Notes under the pieces: model-generated
What the model saw: the letters and a program-made list of their open reading frames with translations, nothing else
What the model was told of the DNA's origin: nothing
The model's database searches: none
Made by a program: the position numbers and the translations under genes
Origin: Schistocerca nitens
Lineage: Eukaryota; Arthropoda; Insecta; Orthoptera; Acrididae
Assembly: GCF_023898315.1 (NCBI RefSeq)
Contig: NC_064621.1
Coordinates: 136,026,521-136,090,520, forward strand
Reading direction: 5' to 3'
DNA length: 64,000 nucleotides
Part shown: in pieces, positions 1 through 11,187 of the stretch
Numbering within the stretch: the first letter of the stretch is position 1
How the letters are laid out: each line of letters starts with the position of its first letter

Positions 1-136
1 TGATGAAGATGAAATGTTGATGAGGACAACACGACACCTAGACCCCGAGCGAAGAAAATCTCCAATACAGCCAGGAATCGAAACCGGGCACGATTGCAGG
101 GGAGGCGAGCACATTACCACCCAGCTAAGCAGGCGG
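1..136 (-). repeat. SINE-D, truncated by window edge
   Basis: The segment matches the copy at 33945-34193: a gatgatgaa-type 3' body followed by a tRNA-like head read on the minus strand, with a degenerate B box (cgggattcgaacccg type) near 75-95. The 3' end lies outside the window, so the length is unknown. Confidence 0.6.
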
Positions 137-538
137 ACGCAGAAAGTATAATCCAGTGTATTTTAACGTAATGTACTGTTTATATTTTTGTGTGTTATGT
201 CATACTACACTGCAATGGCACTTTGAATTGCTACTGGAGTAAGTTGTTAACCTTGTCGTAGTCATTCAAGGGGGCGATATAAAAGCTTAACTTTGTATCG
301 GCTCGCTTCACAGACTAATTTGTGTACCTTTGGTGGATTTTGGGTAGTCATTTCTCTTGTTAGATAGATCAACATCCATTGGACTCTTTTAGACTGAATG
401 AAATAATTATCATAATATTCACATGTTGTGGTTTAATGTACTTTAGACATATCCGTCCTGTATCTTTGGTTACTTATATGTGTGGATTTTATATTACAGC
501 AGTTTAATGTTGCCGTGAAGCATTAATTTAGTGATGTG
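137..538. other. No gene seen
   Basis: AT-rich sequence without a supported reading frame or recognisable repeat. Confidence 0.5.
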
Positions 539-550
539 ATGACGCATCAA

Positions 551-755
551 AAAAAAAATGGTTCAAATGGCTCTGAGCACTATGCGACTCAACTGCTGTG
601 GTCATCAGCCCCCTATAACTTTGAACTACTTAAACCTAACTAACCTAAGGACATCACACACATCCATGCCCGAGGCAGGATTCGAACCTGCGACCGTAGC
701 AGTCGCACAGTTCCTGACTACGCGCCTAGAACCGCGAGACCACCGCGGCCGGCAA
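551..755 (-). repeat. SINE-A copy 1
   Basis: On the minus strand this copy has a tRNA-Leu-like head (with B box ggttcgaatcctgcc), a central domain (gtccttaggttagtt ... actgatgacc) and the 3' end ccatttgaacca followed by oligo-T. It is flanked by a perfect 12-bp target-site duplication atgacgcatcaa at 539-550 and 756-767, so the ends are secure. Confidence 0.93.
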
Positions 756-767
756 ATGACGCATCAA

Positions 768-3291
768 CCACGTATAATTACGTGAATGACTACTATGCTC
801 ATTTTAGAACCTGCAATCTTATATGCTCGAAAAACAAATTTGAAAGTTTGCTGCTGTACGCTGCTATACATTTGGTCGTGTCATACTGGAATACTACGCT
901 GTCGCACGTCACCCGACTTACTGCTGTCCAGCAGCGTACTCTGCGCCTTCATATAATTCCTCGAACACGAAAGATAACCCGGAAAACCACAGAAGCTGAA
1001 GCGAAGCAAGTGCTGTATCGTGTGTGAGATACAGAGGCCAGCGAGTGTGCCCGGACTTACCCCAGTTCAGTGGTAGCGCCACGTCACCTTAACGCGTCTG
1101 CGCGTAGGGCGGAAGTATTGCACCACAATTAAGTATGAAATTAAAAATCAAAATTTAGGTTTAAAACTTTGTTAAAATATAGTTTAGTGTTGCAATGTTC
1201 CAAATACCAAGTCTTTGTTCTAGACTTAACAGTTAACGTAAAAATGCCGTTTTAAGACGAAAATAAGTGGCGCTAAATAATGAAGCTAGATAGCCAGAAT
1301 TTGGTCAGAAGGTGCAACTGTAGCTCATAAATAAGTGGTGCACGTTTCCAAAACCATAAAAGAAAAATTAACACCGGAATCCACGTTTTTAGGAAAAATC
1401 AAAAGAGCTAAATAATGGACTTAGAAACATGAAAATTTGTTTTATGTTTCAGTTCACCCCAAAAGTAGTAACTGAGGGATCACGTTAAGCTACCTCTTAT
1501 AGTTTTTGAGTAATTTGTAACTAAAGTATACCCAATCGTAGTAGATTAAGCACCTGTAATTTTAATGATAAGAGAATTTTGGTTAAAGTGAATGATAAAA
1601 TATACCAAAAATAAAGCTATACCGAATTTGAGAATTGTAGTATTAATAATAGCCGATAAAAGTGTTAGTAAAGTTATGGTTCAGAGGCAATGATCTACCG
1701 TTAGTTCCACTATAAAAATTCTAAAAGGCAAAGTTTTCATTCTAGCGAGCTGAAACTTTTTCGGAGATTTCAAACAACTTAACTGAACACAAATAAAAAT
1801 TAATAAGTTTCTGAATTAATTTGTAGCCATGTTATTAAATATTATGTACCCGAGAAAGCGGTCGTTCGGAGGCTGCTGCAGTATGCAGATAGCCGCAGAC
1901 AACAGATGTTCTCTCGGTCGTCCGCTCCGGCACCTACATAAATACTGCCCAAGATGCAGTAGGGACTTCACTTCGCATTCAGCTACTGTAAGATCCACGT
2001 CTGTCAAACGTCGGATCTGCCTCGGATGACGTCAGAGCCGAACTGTGACAAATCTCTTATTTTGCAGTAAAAACAGACAGTGAACTTGGGAGGACTGTAC
2101 ACCGTCCTGCATCGCTTAGAATTCGCCAGATGTGTGTACCGTCGGTGTGAATTACCAGTTCCGCAGGGCAAGTGATGACTTTATTTCCACTTCTATGGTG
2201 AGCATTAATTTTGAACATTTATTGCGAATTTTCATTGAGTAATTTTAGTCAGGGCAGAAGACAATCTGGTAGAAACGTACCGTAGAGTTCACCTCTGAAC
2301 TGCTAAATGTGTTGTTAGAATAGAAAGATTTACTTTCATTAGGAACATTGTGAATTTTCAAGTGTTGTTCGTGTGAGAAACTCTACTTAATACAAGTATT
2401 AACTTGAACACTATACTTTATTTGAAATCATAGTCCTGTTCCTGCTAAGTAGATGGAGAACAGAAACTTTTCTTTCAGTGGGCTGGACCAGAATGTGGCC
2501 GTGCAGAGTGGGAACTAAGGTCAGTATGTTTCTCTTCGCTTTCCGGCTGTGGTGTGCGTACTGTAAGACCTTCGGTACACACACCATCAGATTATTCGAC
2601 TTGTTGCTGTAACGAAGTAGGCGAGTGTCAGCAATATGTCTCGTGGTCTTATCGTGGCGTGTTTATCTTCTGCCATTAGGTCAGACGATAGAAATGCCAC
2701 TTGCACGCTTAGAGTAGCAGATTGACGGTGACCAACTTTAAACAGAACTTGATTAATTTTCACACACATTTATTAAAATAATAACAAGCATAAAAGTAAC
2801 TTAACTTGGTTCTGGATGCTATTTACAATTGACAATCTGAAGTTCCTTTGGTTTTGGTACGTTAATCTTATTCTCACATATCTCTGATACTTGACAAAAG
2901 TGTCTATACAATTATCTTCATGGCTATGTACAGGAATATGGTAATCTTATTAGGCGCAGACTGAAACTTGACTACAGACTAATGCAGACTGGTACAGACT
3001 AATGCAGACTGGTACACACTGGTGCAGACAAATGCAGACTCACTAATCGGAGGTCTGTGCACTCGTTATAATACCTCGAGCGTTCAGGTATCACTGCGCG
3101 AGTGTGATCCGCGAGGAGAAAAGTTTCTACGTTAGCAGCAATCTCATTGGCTGCGTTACATATTAATACGCAGATCGGCGGAAGCAAAATTTGGTCCGTC
3201 TCTAAGACAGCGCCATTTGGTAGTGCGGAGACGGACGAGCGCTGCGCCTGCGCTGTTGTGCTTAGTTGTGTACGCGCTGACTACGCGGAAC
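768..3291. other. No gene seen
   Basis: Mostly AT-rich. Only short, unconvincing reading frames occur on either strand. A moderately GC-rich patch lies near 1850-2030. Apart from the small tandem repeat at 2974-3040 I recognise no element here. Confidence 0.45.
2974..3040. repeat. Short tandem repeat, 20-bp unit
   Basis: Two perfect units of acagactaatgcagactggt (2974-2993 and 2994-3013) are followed by a diverged third unit with a small insertion. Confidence 0.75.
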
Positions 3292-3293
3292 TA

Positions 3294-4715
3294 CACTCCT
3301 GGAAATGGAAAAAAGAACACATTGACACCGGTGTGTCAGACCCACCATACTTGCTCCGGACACTGCGAGAGGGCTGTACAAGCAATGATCACACGCACGG
3401 CACAGCGGACACACCAGGAACCGCGGTGTTGGCCGTCGAATGGCGCTAGCTGCGCAGCATTTGTGCACCGCCGCCGTCAGTGTCAGCCAGTTTGCCGTGG
3501 CATACGGAGCTCCATCGCAGTCTTTAACACTGGTAGCATGCCGCGACAGCGTGGACGTGAACCGTATGTGCAGTTGACGGACTTTGAGCGAGGGCGTATA
3601 GTGGGCATGCGGGAGGCCGGGTGGACGTACCGCCGAATTGCTCAACACGTCGGGCGTGAGGTCTCCACAGTACATCGATGTTGTCGCCAGTGGTCGGCGG
3701 AAGGTGCACGTGCCCGTCGACCCGGGACCGGACCGCAGCGACGCACGGATGCACGCCAAGACCGTAGGATCCTACGCAGTGCCGTAGGGGACCGCACCGC
3801 CACTTCCCAGCAAATTAGGGACACTGTTGCTCCTGGGGTATCGGCGAGGACCATTCGCAACCGTCTCCATGAAGCTGGGCTACGGTCCCGCACACCGTTA
3901 GGCCGTCTTCCGCTCACGCCCCATCATCGTGCAGCCCGCCTCCAGTGGTGTCGCGACAGGCGTGAATGGAGGGACGAATGGAGACGTGTCGTCTTCAGCA
4001 ATGAGAGTCGCTTCTGCTTTGGTGCCAATGATGGTCGTATGCGTGTTTGGCGCCGTGCAGGTGAGCGCCACAATCAGGACTGCATACGACCGAGGCACAC
4101 AGGGCCAACATCCGGCATCATGGTGTGGGGAGCGATGACCTACACTGGCCGTACACCACTGGTGATCGTCGAGGGGACACTGAATAGTGCACGGTACACC
4201 CAAACCATCATCGAACCCATCGTTCTACCATTCCTAGACCGGCAAGGGAACTTGCTGTTCCAACAGGACAATGCACGTCCGCATGTATCCCGTGCCACCC
4301 AACGTGCTCTAGAAGGTGTAAGTCAACTACCCTGGCCAGCAAGATCTCCGGATCTGTCCCCCATTGAGCATGTTTGGGACTGGATGAAGCGTCGTCTCAC
4401 GCGGTCTGCACGTCCAGCACGAACGCTGGTCCAACTGAGGCGCCAGGTGGAAATGGCATGGCAAGCCGTTCCACAGGACTACATCCAGCATCTCTACGAT
4501 CGTCTCCATGGGAGAATAGCAGCCTGCATTGCTGCGAAAGGTGGATATACACTGTACTAGTGCCGACATTGTGCATGCTCTGTTGCCTGTGTCTATGTGC
4601 CTGTGGTTCTGTCAGTGTGATCATGTGATGTATCTGACCCCAGGAATGTGTCAATAAAGTTTCCCCTTCCTGGGAGAATGAATTCACGGTGTTCTTATTT
4701 CAATTTCCAGGAGTG
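3294..4715 (+). mobile_element. Tc1-type DNA transposon, structurally complete
   Basis: The element is bounded by TA dinucleotides (3292-3293 and 4716-4717), the usual Tc1/mariner target duplication. The terminal inverted repeats begin cactcctggaaat at both ends and pair over about 27 bp with two mismatches. It is 1422 bp long, within the usual size range of Tc1 elements, and holds one uninterrupted transposase frame with 244 bp of leader and about 155 bp of trailer that includes an aataaa signal (4653-4658). No other element has inserted into it, so it is one of the younger copies in the window. Confidence 0.95.
3538..4560 (+). CDS. Tc1-family transposase, full-length frame with catalytic D-to-N change
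   Basis: A 340-residue frame encodes a cut-and-paste transposase that in this family binds the terminal inverted repeats and inserts at TA. Residues 14-55 and 72-112 look like the two helix-turn-helix units of the paired-like DNA-binding domain, with a basic RRPGTGPQRR linker between them (compare GRPR motifs). The DDE domain follows: the first catalytic block reads VVFSNESRF, so residue 155 is Asn (AAT at 4000-4002) where the family has Asp; the second is QQDNARPH (Asp244) and the third SPDLSPIEH (Glu277). I chose the Met at 3538 because MPRQRGREP starts the family-like N-terminus; the frame is open further upstream into the leader. I count 32 residues between Asp244 and Glu277, against 34 in classical Tc1. 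The Asn155 change predicts a catalytically dead protein that may still bind DNA. Confidence 0.92.
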   Translation: MPRQRGREPYVQLTDFERGRIVGMREAGWTYRRIAQHVGREVSTVHRCCRQWSAEGARARRPGTGPQRRTDARQDRRILRSAVGDRTATSQQIRDTVAPGVSARTIRNRLHEAGLRSRTPLGRLPLTPHHRAARLQWCRDRREWRDEWRRVVFSNESRFCFGANDGRMRVWRRAGERHNQDCIRPRHTGPTSGIMVWGAMTYTGRTPLVIVEGTLNSARYTQTIIEPIVLPFLDRQGNLLFQQDNARPHVSRATQRALEGVSQLPWPARSPDLSPIEHVWDWMKRRLTRSARPARTLVQLRRQVEMAWQAVPQDYIQHLYDRLHGRIAACIAAKGGYTLY

Positions 4716-4989
4716 TATGTACACGACACCGGCTAACCACAAAATTAGTTGCCAGGGTCGCGTGAGAAAAAGAGCGAACAAATAAATGATTAACTTTTAC
4801 CCGCTGCCCCACAAAGCGGCTGTGGAGGGAGTTTGGTACAAACAAATAACCCAGTTTTTAGAAAATCCCTTATCTGCTAGTTTTACTCCCGAAGCAGCTT
4901 TTGTAATATTTTCTGCAGTGGGCAAACTAACAACTAAGCTTAAAATTTTAACTTACGCAGACTATGGAATATATTACAGTAATTTCTGT

Positions 4990-5235
4990 TTGTTTTGGGG
5001 GTTGGGTGGGTAGTTTGGGGAAGGAGACCAGACAGTGAGGTCATCGGTCTCATCGGATTAGGGAGGGACGGGGACGGAAGTCGGCCGTGCCCTTTCAAAG
5101 GAACCATCCCGGTATTTGCCTGGAGCAATTTAGGGAAATCACAGAAATCGTAAATCAGGATGGCCGGACGCGGGATTGAACCGTCGTCCTCCCGAATGCG
5201 AGTCCAGTGTCTAACCACTGCGCCACCTCATTCAG
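4990..5235 (-). repeat. SINE-C copy 1
   Basis: Read on the minus strand: a tRNA-like head (gcgcagtggttagacactgg, then a B box near 5170-5182), a body with gggatggttcctttgaaagg, and a tail rich in aaac and ccca. The same family recurs at 40157-40403. I found no clear target duplication here. Confidence 0.85.
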
Positions 5236-6470
5236 TGTGGTTTTGGACTAGGATGTGTTTACAACATTTTCTAATACGTTAACATGTCAAGTAGCTTATT
5301 TCATCGCAAGAATACGTTTGGCAACTACCTATACTTCAACATTCCGGTGACACCAATTTCATAATTTTTAGATGTTTAATATTAATTTTTAGAGCAGTGC
5401 ACTCACTTCACTTATTTTCTAAAATAAATAGTATTCACTATGGAAATATTCCAGAATTTTGGTAACTGACACCTGTTCTTTAAGTTTAGTATTTTACTCG
5501 TAGTTACTCCAGGAACAATGTGCTGACATCCATACAAATTTTCATTCATAAAATGTAAGCTCAGGACTGTAGAGGTTAACTACGAGCTGGCAAATACACT
5601 TCAAAAAGCAAAGCGTGCTTGTTCTGTGGTACATATTTGTTGACCGGTCTCTGGACGAATTTACGTATGAGGGTGGCTTTAAGAAGAATGGTAACGACAC
5701 GTAAGTGTGGCAGACTCTCTTTTAACTGCGCACCAGTGTTCCCGAGATTAAGGCCACAGCGCGAACATGCATCGTTCCATTTTTCCCCACCACACAGCAG
5801 CTACACAGCTCGTTCCCTCTTGCTGCTGACTCGCTAGAGAGCCGGGTTTATTTTACACGTCAGCAGAAGTTGAGAGATCAGCCACAGCCTCTTGAAGGAG
5901 AAGGCAGCGAGGAAAACTAGCGCAGCATATCGCGGGCTCTTTTCTCGCGGTCCCGGAGGGAAAATATAACGCGATACTGCCAGCTCCCGTGGGCTCTGGC
6001 TGCGTGGTGGGAGGAGCAACCGGAAAGTTTGGGCGGTCATTTGGCAGAGTCCCGCGGGGCGGGGCTGGGCTGGGCTGCCTCACCGCGTAACACGGGTCGT
6101 TGTGGAGAGGGCGCTTAGGCCGGCGGCACACCGGCGTAGCGTACAGGGCGTGCGTGCGCTGCGGTGGGAACAGTCGTGTTTAACCTGGAACACGAGCGGG
6201 AGGCAGAGGCGGCGGCAGTGGTGCACAGGAGGGACTGTCCCGTCAGCCCACACTCTTCTTCTTCTTCTTCTTTTTCTTCGAATTATTTAGGTTTAATAGG
6301 GTGCTGTTTATCAGCAAAGCCTGCATCTCACTAATAAATTTATTTTACCTGGAAAATTCAGGCCATCCTGAAACGCTGTCGGAATTACGAAAGAAATAGA
6401 TTAAATTAGTTAAAAATGGTTCTCAAAGATTTTTCTTCAATGTAGTGCAGCGCCCCCCCCCCCTCCCCCA

Positions 6471-6471
<1 letters not shown>
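5236..6471. other. No gene seen; contains a GC-rich island
   Basis: The left part is AT-rich and featureless. From about 5836 to 6258 the sequence turns GC- and CpG-rich (for example gcggggcggggctgggctgg near 6053), unlike its surroundings, then returns to AT-rich sequence. A promoter or first exon of a host gene is possible, but no open frame or splice pattern persuades me. Confidence 0.35.

Positions 6472-6514
<43 letters not shown>
6472..6514. repeat. (CT)n microsatellite
   Basis: A run of about 20 CT dinucleotides, preceded by a C-rich stretch (6451-6469) and followed by imperfect pyrimidine tract to about 6540. Confidence 0.95.
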
Positions 6515-6968
6515 CCCGTTTCTCTCTCCCCCCTCTCTGTCTATCTTCATATCTACCTCCCTACCTATCTCTGTGTCGCCCAATATTTCTCTCTCTCTTC
6601 CTGTTTCCAAGCTTGACCCACTTATCTCCGTCAAACACATAAGTATGAGCTTAATATAATAATATTTATAATGAAAAAAGTTGTATAAATTTTTTAAATA
6701 TTAGCGGTATCACAATGTTGCATCTTCTTTGCACTTGTTAGTTCTTTATACACCATGTTTGCTTGTGCACTTTATAGACAGTGTATGTATGCACCGGGTG
6801 ATCAAAAAGTCAGTACAAATTTGAAAACTGAATAAACCATGGAATAATGTAGATAGAGAGGTACAAATTGACACACACGCTTGCAATGACATGGGGTTTT
6901 ATTAGAACCAAATAAATACAAATGTTCAAAATATGTCCGACACATGGCGCTTCATCTGATCAGACCCC

Positions 6969-7156
6969 GGCCGAAGTGGCCGTGCGGTTAAAGACGCTGC
7001 AGTCTGGAACCGCAAGGCCGCTACGGTCGCAGGTTCGAATCCTGCCTCGGGCATGGATGTTTGTGATGTCCTTAGGTTAGTTAGGTTTAACTGGTTCTAA
7101 GTTCTAGGGGACTAATGACCTCAGCAGTTGAGTCCCATAGTGCTCAGAGCCATTTT
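6969..7156 (+). repeat. SINE-A copy 2
   Basis: Full tRNA-like head (ggccgaagtggccgtgcgg, B box ggttcgaatcctgcc), central domain and 3' end cagagccatttttt. Flanked by ttcatctgatcag (6951-6963) and ttcatctgaacag (7157-7169), a 13-bp duplication with one mismatch. It interrupts the left part of the transposon at 6793-8495. Confidence 0.92.
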
Positions 7157-7199
7157 TTCATCTGAACAGCAATAATTAGCATAACAAAGTAAGACAAAG

Positions 7200-8290
7200 C
7201 AAAGATGACGTTCTTTACAGGAAATGCTCAATATGTCCACCTTCATTCCTCAACAATAGCTGTAGTCGAGGAATAATGTTGTGAACAGCACTGTAAAGCA
7301 TGTCCGGAGTTATGGTGAGGCACTGGCATCGGATGTTGTCTTTCAGCATCCCTAGAGATGTCGGTCGATCCCGATACACTTGCGACTTCAGGTAACCCCA
7401 AAGCCACGAAAGTGGCGGCTGAGCACACGATCATCACCAAACGACGCGCGCAAGAGATCTTTCACGCGTCTAGCAATATGGGGTGGAGCGCCATCCTGCA
7501 TAAACATCGTACGTTCCAGCAGGTGTTTATCAGCCAGGCTGGGGATGATGCGACTCTGTAACGTATCGGCGTACCTCTCACCCGTCACGGTAGTAGTTAC
7601 AAAACCAGAATCACGCATTTCCTCGAAGAAAAAAGGCCCGATAACGGTAGATGTGATAAATCCAACCCAAACCGTGACTTTCTCGTCGTAAAATGTAGTT
7701 TCCACGACAGTTCTAGGATATTCGGTAGCCCAAATTCTGCAGTTGTGGGCGTTGATAGACCCTCGGAGCGTGAAATGAGCTTCGTCGGTCCACAACACGT
7801 TACTCAACCAATCGTCATTTTCCGCCATCTTTTGAAACGCCCACACCGCAAATGCCCTCCGCTTCACTAAATCACCAGGTAACAGTTCATCATTCCGATG
7901 GATTTTGTACGGATAGCATCGTAGGGTACGCCTCAGTGCCAACCAAACAGTAGTGTATGGAATGCCGGTGCGACGTGCGACTGCACGAGCGCTGACTTCC
8001 CCGTGCATAGACAAACCTGCTACAGTCTCCATTTCTTCCTGAACTGTCTCAGCCTTGTGCTCGGTCGGCCACTACGGGGTCTACCGTCTAAACAACCCGT
8101 GGTTTCGAACTTCGAAATCATTCTCCCCACAGCTGCATTTGTCAACGGACCTTTACCCGTTCGAATCCCCTTCCTATGGCGTTAGGATCGTAACGCTGAA
8201 CTAGCACATTCCCCATTCTGATAATACAGCTTCACTAAAAGCGCCTTTTCAGGTAACGTCAACACGCTGCGACTGCTAGCGCATCCGATT
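7200..8290 (-). pseudogene. Transposase of the 6793-8495 element, frameshifted
   Basis: The minus strand carries, in order, an N-terminal helix-turn-helix region in broken frames (about 8260-8060, with motifs such as GPLTNAAVGRMI and DGRPRSGRP), then an open stretch 8032-7388. That stretch holds the first catalytic block LWTDEAHFTLRG and the second MQDGAPPHIARR. Just after VLSRHF the frame changes: the family normally continues through a WPPRSPDL-like segment carrying the third catalytic acid, but here the sequence jumps almost directly to WLWGYLKSQVYRDR in another frame (about 7400-7340). So the third catalytic residue has been deleted together with a frameshift. The domain style, with DEAHF, an insect-type NCRIWA block and a HTH resembling DUF4817, places it in the Tc1/mariner superfamily. 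Confidence 0.85.
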
Positions 8291-8495
8291 CTCTGTCGTT
8301 ACAGCTCATTTTATACACAATTGTCATGTGCGGTCACTGACGTTTTGCTGTCCAGTGCCATCTGTCGGACTTTTGTGAACTTCGTATTTTTTAAACCCCA
8401 TGTCATTCACAGCATGTGTGTCAATTTTTACCTATCTACATTATTCCGTGGTTTATTAAGTTTTCAAATTTATACTGACTTTTTGATCACCCGGT

Positions 8496-9242
8496 TTATA
8501 TGACTGGACCACTGAAAGATATTTGCTGTTCATCTGTAATCTTTCTATTTCATTTATTTATTTTTTGTTTTCCAGGCCGTGCTAAAGGTTGTCCACAAAA
8601 AGCAGTAAATTACACATAATCTATTCATCTGATTATGGATGGATAACACTGGGAAACGCATAGTGAGAAGAACACAGTCGAAATAAAAACAGTATTCCAC
8701 GGAATAAAAATTTGATTTTTTCATTCCACACTATGATCACAATAACCGTCATCAGAATGTCGATTCTGGGCACTAGTAACCATTTTCAGATTCCGGGAAT
8801 TAAAAATAATCAATGGACGAGCTACATCCTGTAGAGAATACATTATGCCAAACCGAAAACATACTAATTTCATACATATAGAATGTATGAGGTTAAAAAT
8901 GTGACAAAATAGCTGTTTAAATTTGGCTGATTAGAGTAATTTGTATTCTCAGTTGATATTCATGATATTCAGTCCGCCTAACCTAAAATGTTATTTTCTT
9001 TACATACTTCATTCACCACTTATGAAGACTGAGCGCAATATTGTAGAAAGTTTCTCTTTCCAGCCATATATCCTAATGGTTAGAATGGCAGAGTTCCTAC
9101 TTTACAATATTTGGACAGGTATTTCGAGTTCTGGATTTGCCAGATAACCAGGGAAGACCTCCTAGAAACATTACGGATTGGAACCATTTTTAAATCATTT
9201 CTAGGTCACTACTGTCCATGGAACCATAAAAAATATAAAAAG

Positions 9243-9297
<55 letters not shown>

Positions 9298-9846
9298 TTC
9301 GGTTTGTTGTTGACTTGGTTTCGATGTTGCAGCTTATTTTATGTACTTTAGCAAAATATTTCCTTTTACTTTTGAAAAATGGTGGAAATGAGCCAACTTC
9401 ACTATGCTATTATTACTTGATATTTAGAACTGATGAATTTATACTTATCAATGTTCATTCGCTTTCACCCTCTTCCACACATAGTATTTTCTCATACTAT
9501 TTTCTCCCAGAGTGATTATTGTCCACTACTCACTGATTACTCTTCCTTGTTCTTATCGTCTCCATCGTTCATATCAGTAGCAGGACCAACAGAAACTGCG
9601 TCCTCTTTGGCATTCACTATGCAGAGACCTTCTCAGACTATTCGACTCACTCTTTGCTCGAGTACTGCAGAACAGTATTGTTTCGTACTACCAACATCAG
9701 TTAAATATACATTTTCTTTTAAACAGTTGTCATCCCCTGTAGTGACGATTGGTAACTGAAGCTGTGTTAAAGATTATACACTGATTGATACATAATTTCA
9801 ATAACTATATAAAAAGTTAGCTTCAGTGCAAAGTTACTTTTATTAT
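8496..9846. other. No gene seen; one microsatellite
   Basis: AT-rich sequence on both sides of the (GT)n tract at 9243-9297. Several short frames occur but none resembles a protein I know. Confidence 0.45.
9243..9297. repeat. (GT)n microsatellite
   Basis: About 27 GT dinucleotides with one early T interruption. Confidence 0.95.
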
Positions 9847-9855
9847 AAATAACGC

Positions 9856-10057
9856 CGCGCGGGATTAGCCGAGCGGTCAGGGGCGCTGTAGTCAAGGACT
9901 GTGCGGCTGGTCCCGGCGGAGGTTCGAGTTCTCCCTCGGGCATGGGTGTGTGTGTTTGTCCTTAGGATAATTTAGGTTAAGTAGTGTGTAAGATTAGGGA
10001 CTGATGACCTTAGCAGTTAAGTCCCATAAGATTTCACACATATTTGAACATTTGAAC
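9856..10057 (+). repeat. SINE-B copy 1
   Basis: tRNA-Leu-like head (gattagccgagcggtcagg, B box ggttcgagttctccc), a central domain closely related to that of SINE-A (gtccttaggataattt ... gggactgatgacc) and the 3' end atttgaacatttgaac. Flanked by aaataacgc at 9847-9855 and 10058-10066. Confidence 0.9.
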
Positions 10058-10152
10058 AAATAACGCGTTTCGCCTCGTTAGTGCTTCTGAAGATCTTTTA
10101 GAGGAAAAGTAAAAGCAAATCGTCGAGGAAGGAGGTATAGGACGGGAGGTCA
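9924..10152. repeat. Long direct repeat flanking the LINE block, left copy
   Basis: This 229-bp segment, made of the 3' two-thirds of SINE-B copy 1 plus about 95 bp of LINE-derived sequence, recurs at 20431-20660 in the same orientation with about 14 mismatches by my count. The two copies bracket the nested I-type LINEs. Confidence 0.88.
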
Positions 10153-11010
10153 CACATGGCTGACAAACGCCATTCACATCCGCTGAGGAGAAAGTCACGG
10201 TGGTAGGACAGTGGTAGTTCAGCAGCTTCTGCATACAGACTCTAAACCAGGCTAGTGTGAAAGGCGCAGTGGCCAAGCGGATGCCACGATGGTGGACAGT
10301 ACTGAGATGGTGCAAGGGGGACAGACGTGTGCACATGCATAAACGAAATACCCATAGTCTAGTTTCGAACTGATAATGGACTGGTACAAACGGAAGATGA
10401 TGGTTCGATCTGCACCCCAGGAGGTACCATTCCTCAATAGGAAACTGAGGGACCACATACAGCGGGCTGCCAGGTAAGACACGTGGGAGGACCAAGAAAG
10501 TTTCCTATCGAGCATGAGCCACAGACATTTCGTAGTTCAATGAACGGAAGATCAACCAAGATGTAAATACGATGGAATAAAACCAACTGGGCCGCCAGAA
10601 ATTCAGACAAACGATATTGTCGGTGGAAAAATGAATGCTGTTGACAATGCCCATGAGTAAAGACTATCGAGACACCGCTGAATACGCCGCTCAATGAGAC
10701 AAGTCCGTGGAAAACTGAAATAGATGGCAAAATCATTAACGAAAAAGGTGCCGGAGAAACCCAGCGGTAGACAGGCCATTATAGGGTTAATGGTAACGGC
10801 AAAGAGGATGACGCTCAGGACAGGACCCTGAGGCCCAATGTTTTCCTGGATAAAGGTGTCCAACAAGGTAGAACCCACACGTATCTTGAAAACTCGGTGT
10901 TTTAAAAATTCCTGAAGTAAGCAGGGCAGATGGCCACAGAAGCCCCACGTGTAGAGAGTAGAGTCCTCCATCAGATGTCTTAGTCTTTCTACAAATCGAG
11001 AAACATGGCT
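10061..11010 (-). pseudogene. Old I-LINE ORF2, RT 3' part
   Basis: Three overlapping broken frames together follow the young element's RT: YTWGFCGHLP near 10960, LFAVTINPIMACLP near 10800, the catalytic block FVNDFAIYFS near 10730 (the young copy has FVDDF, so one catalytic Asp is Asn here), DRKLSWSSHVSYLAARC near 10500 and GADRTIIFRLYQSI near 10410. It ends with PSYTSFLDDLLLLFL at about 10075. The protein would have been a target-primed reverse transcriptase. It is dead by stops, frameshifts and the catalytic change. Confidence 0.85.
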
Positions 11011-11187
11011 GCAGTCTGGCATTTTTTTTTTTTTTTTTTTTTTTGTGGTTTTCGGGCGCACAACTTCAATGGTCATTAGCGCCCTGACTACTCTAAGAAT
11101 GCACCGCGAGGCACAAGTTGACAACAACAACTAAAAGGGAAAACACAATAAAAGACAGACTGACAGGCATAGGATTAAAAAACATCA

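Larger units (their letters stand above)
6793..8495 (-). mobile_element. DNA transposon with ~105-bp inverted termini, Tc1/mariner superfamily
   Basis: The left end begins accgggtgatcaaaaagtc and the right end is its inverse, with similarity running inward for about 105 bp, through the block that reads cacggaataatgtagatag on the complement of the right arm. The minus strand between them encodes a DDE transposase remnant. A SINE-A at 6969-7156 lies just inside the left terminus and accounts for about 190 bp. Unlike the other Tc1/mariner copies in this window I find no TA or other obvious target duplication at the ends, so the outer boundary could be off by a few bases or the flanks have changed. 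Confidence 0.88.

Noticed and set aside
3262-3759. 165-codon minus-strand frame
   Set aside because: Antisense shadow of the Tc1 leader and transposase start; no family resemblance.
4786-5013. 75-codon frame downstream of the Tc1 element
   Set aside because: It runs into SINE-C and has no recognisable domain.
5236-6471. Host promoter or first exon at the GC-rich island
   Set aside because: No coding frame, splice site pair or core promoter arrangement could be supported by eye, so it is listed only as an observation.
6437-6642. Ser/Leu-rich and Arg/Glu-rich frames
   Set aside because: Produced by the (CT)n microsatellite and pyrimidine tract.
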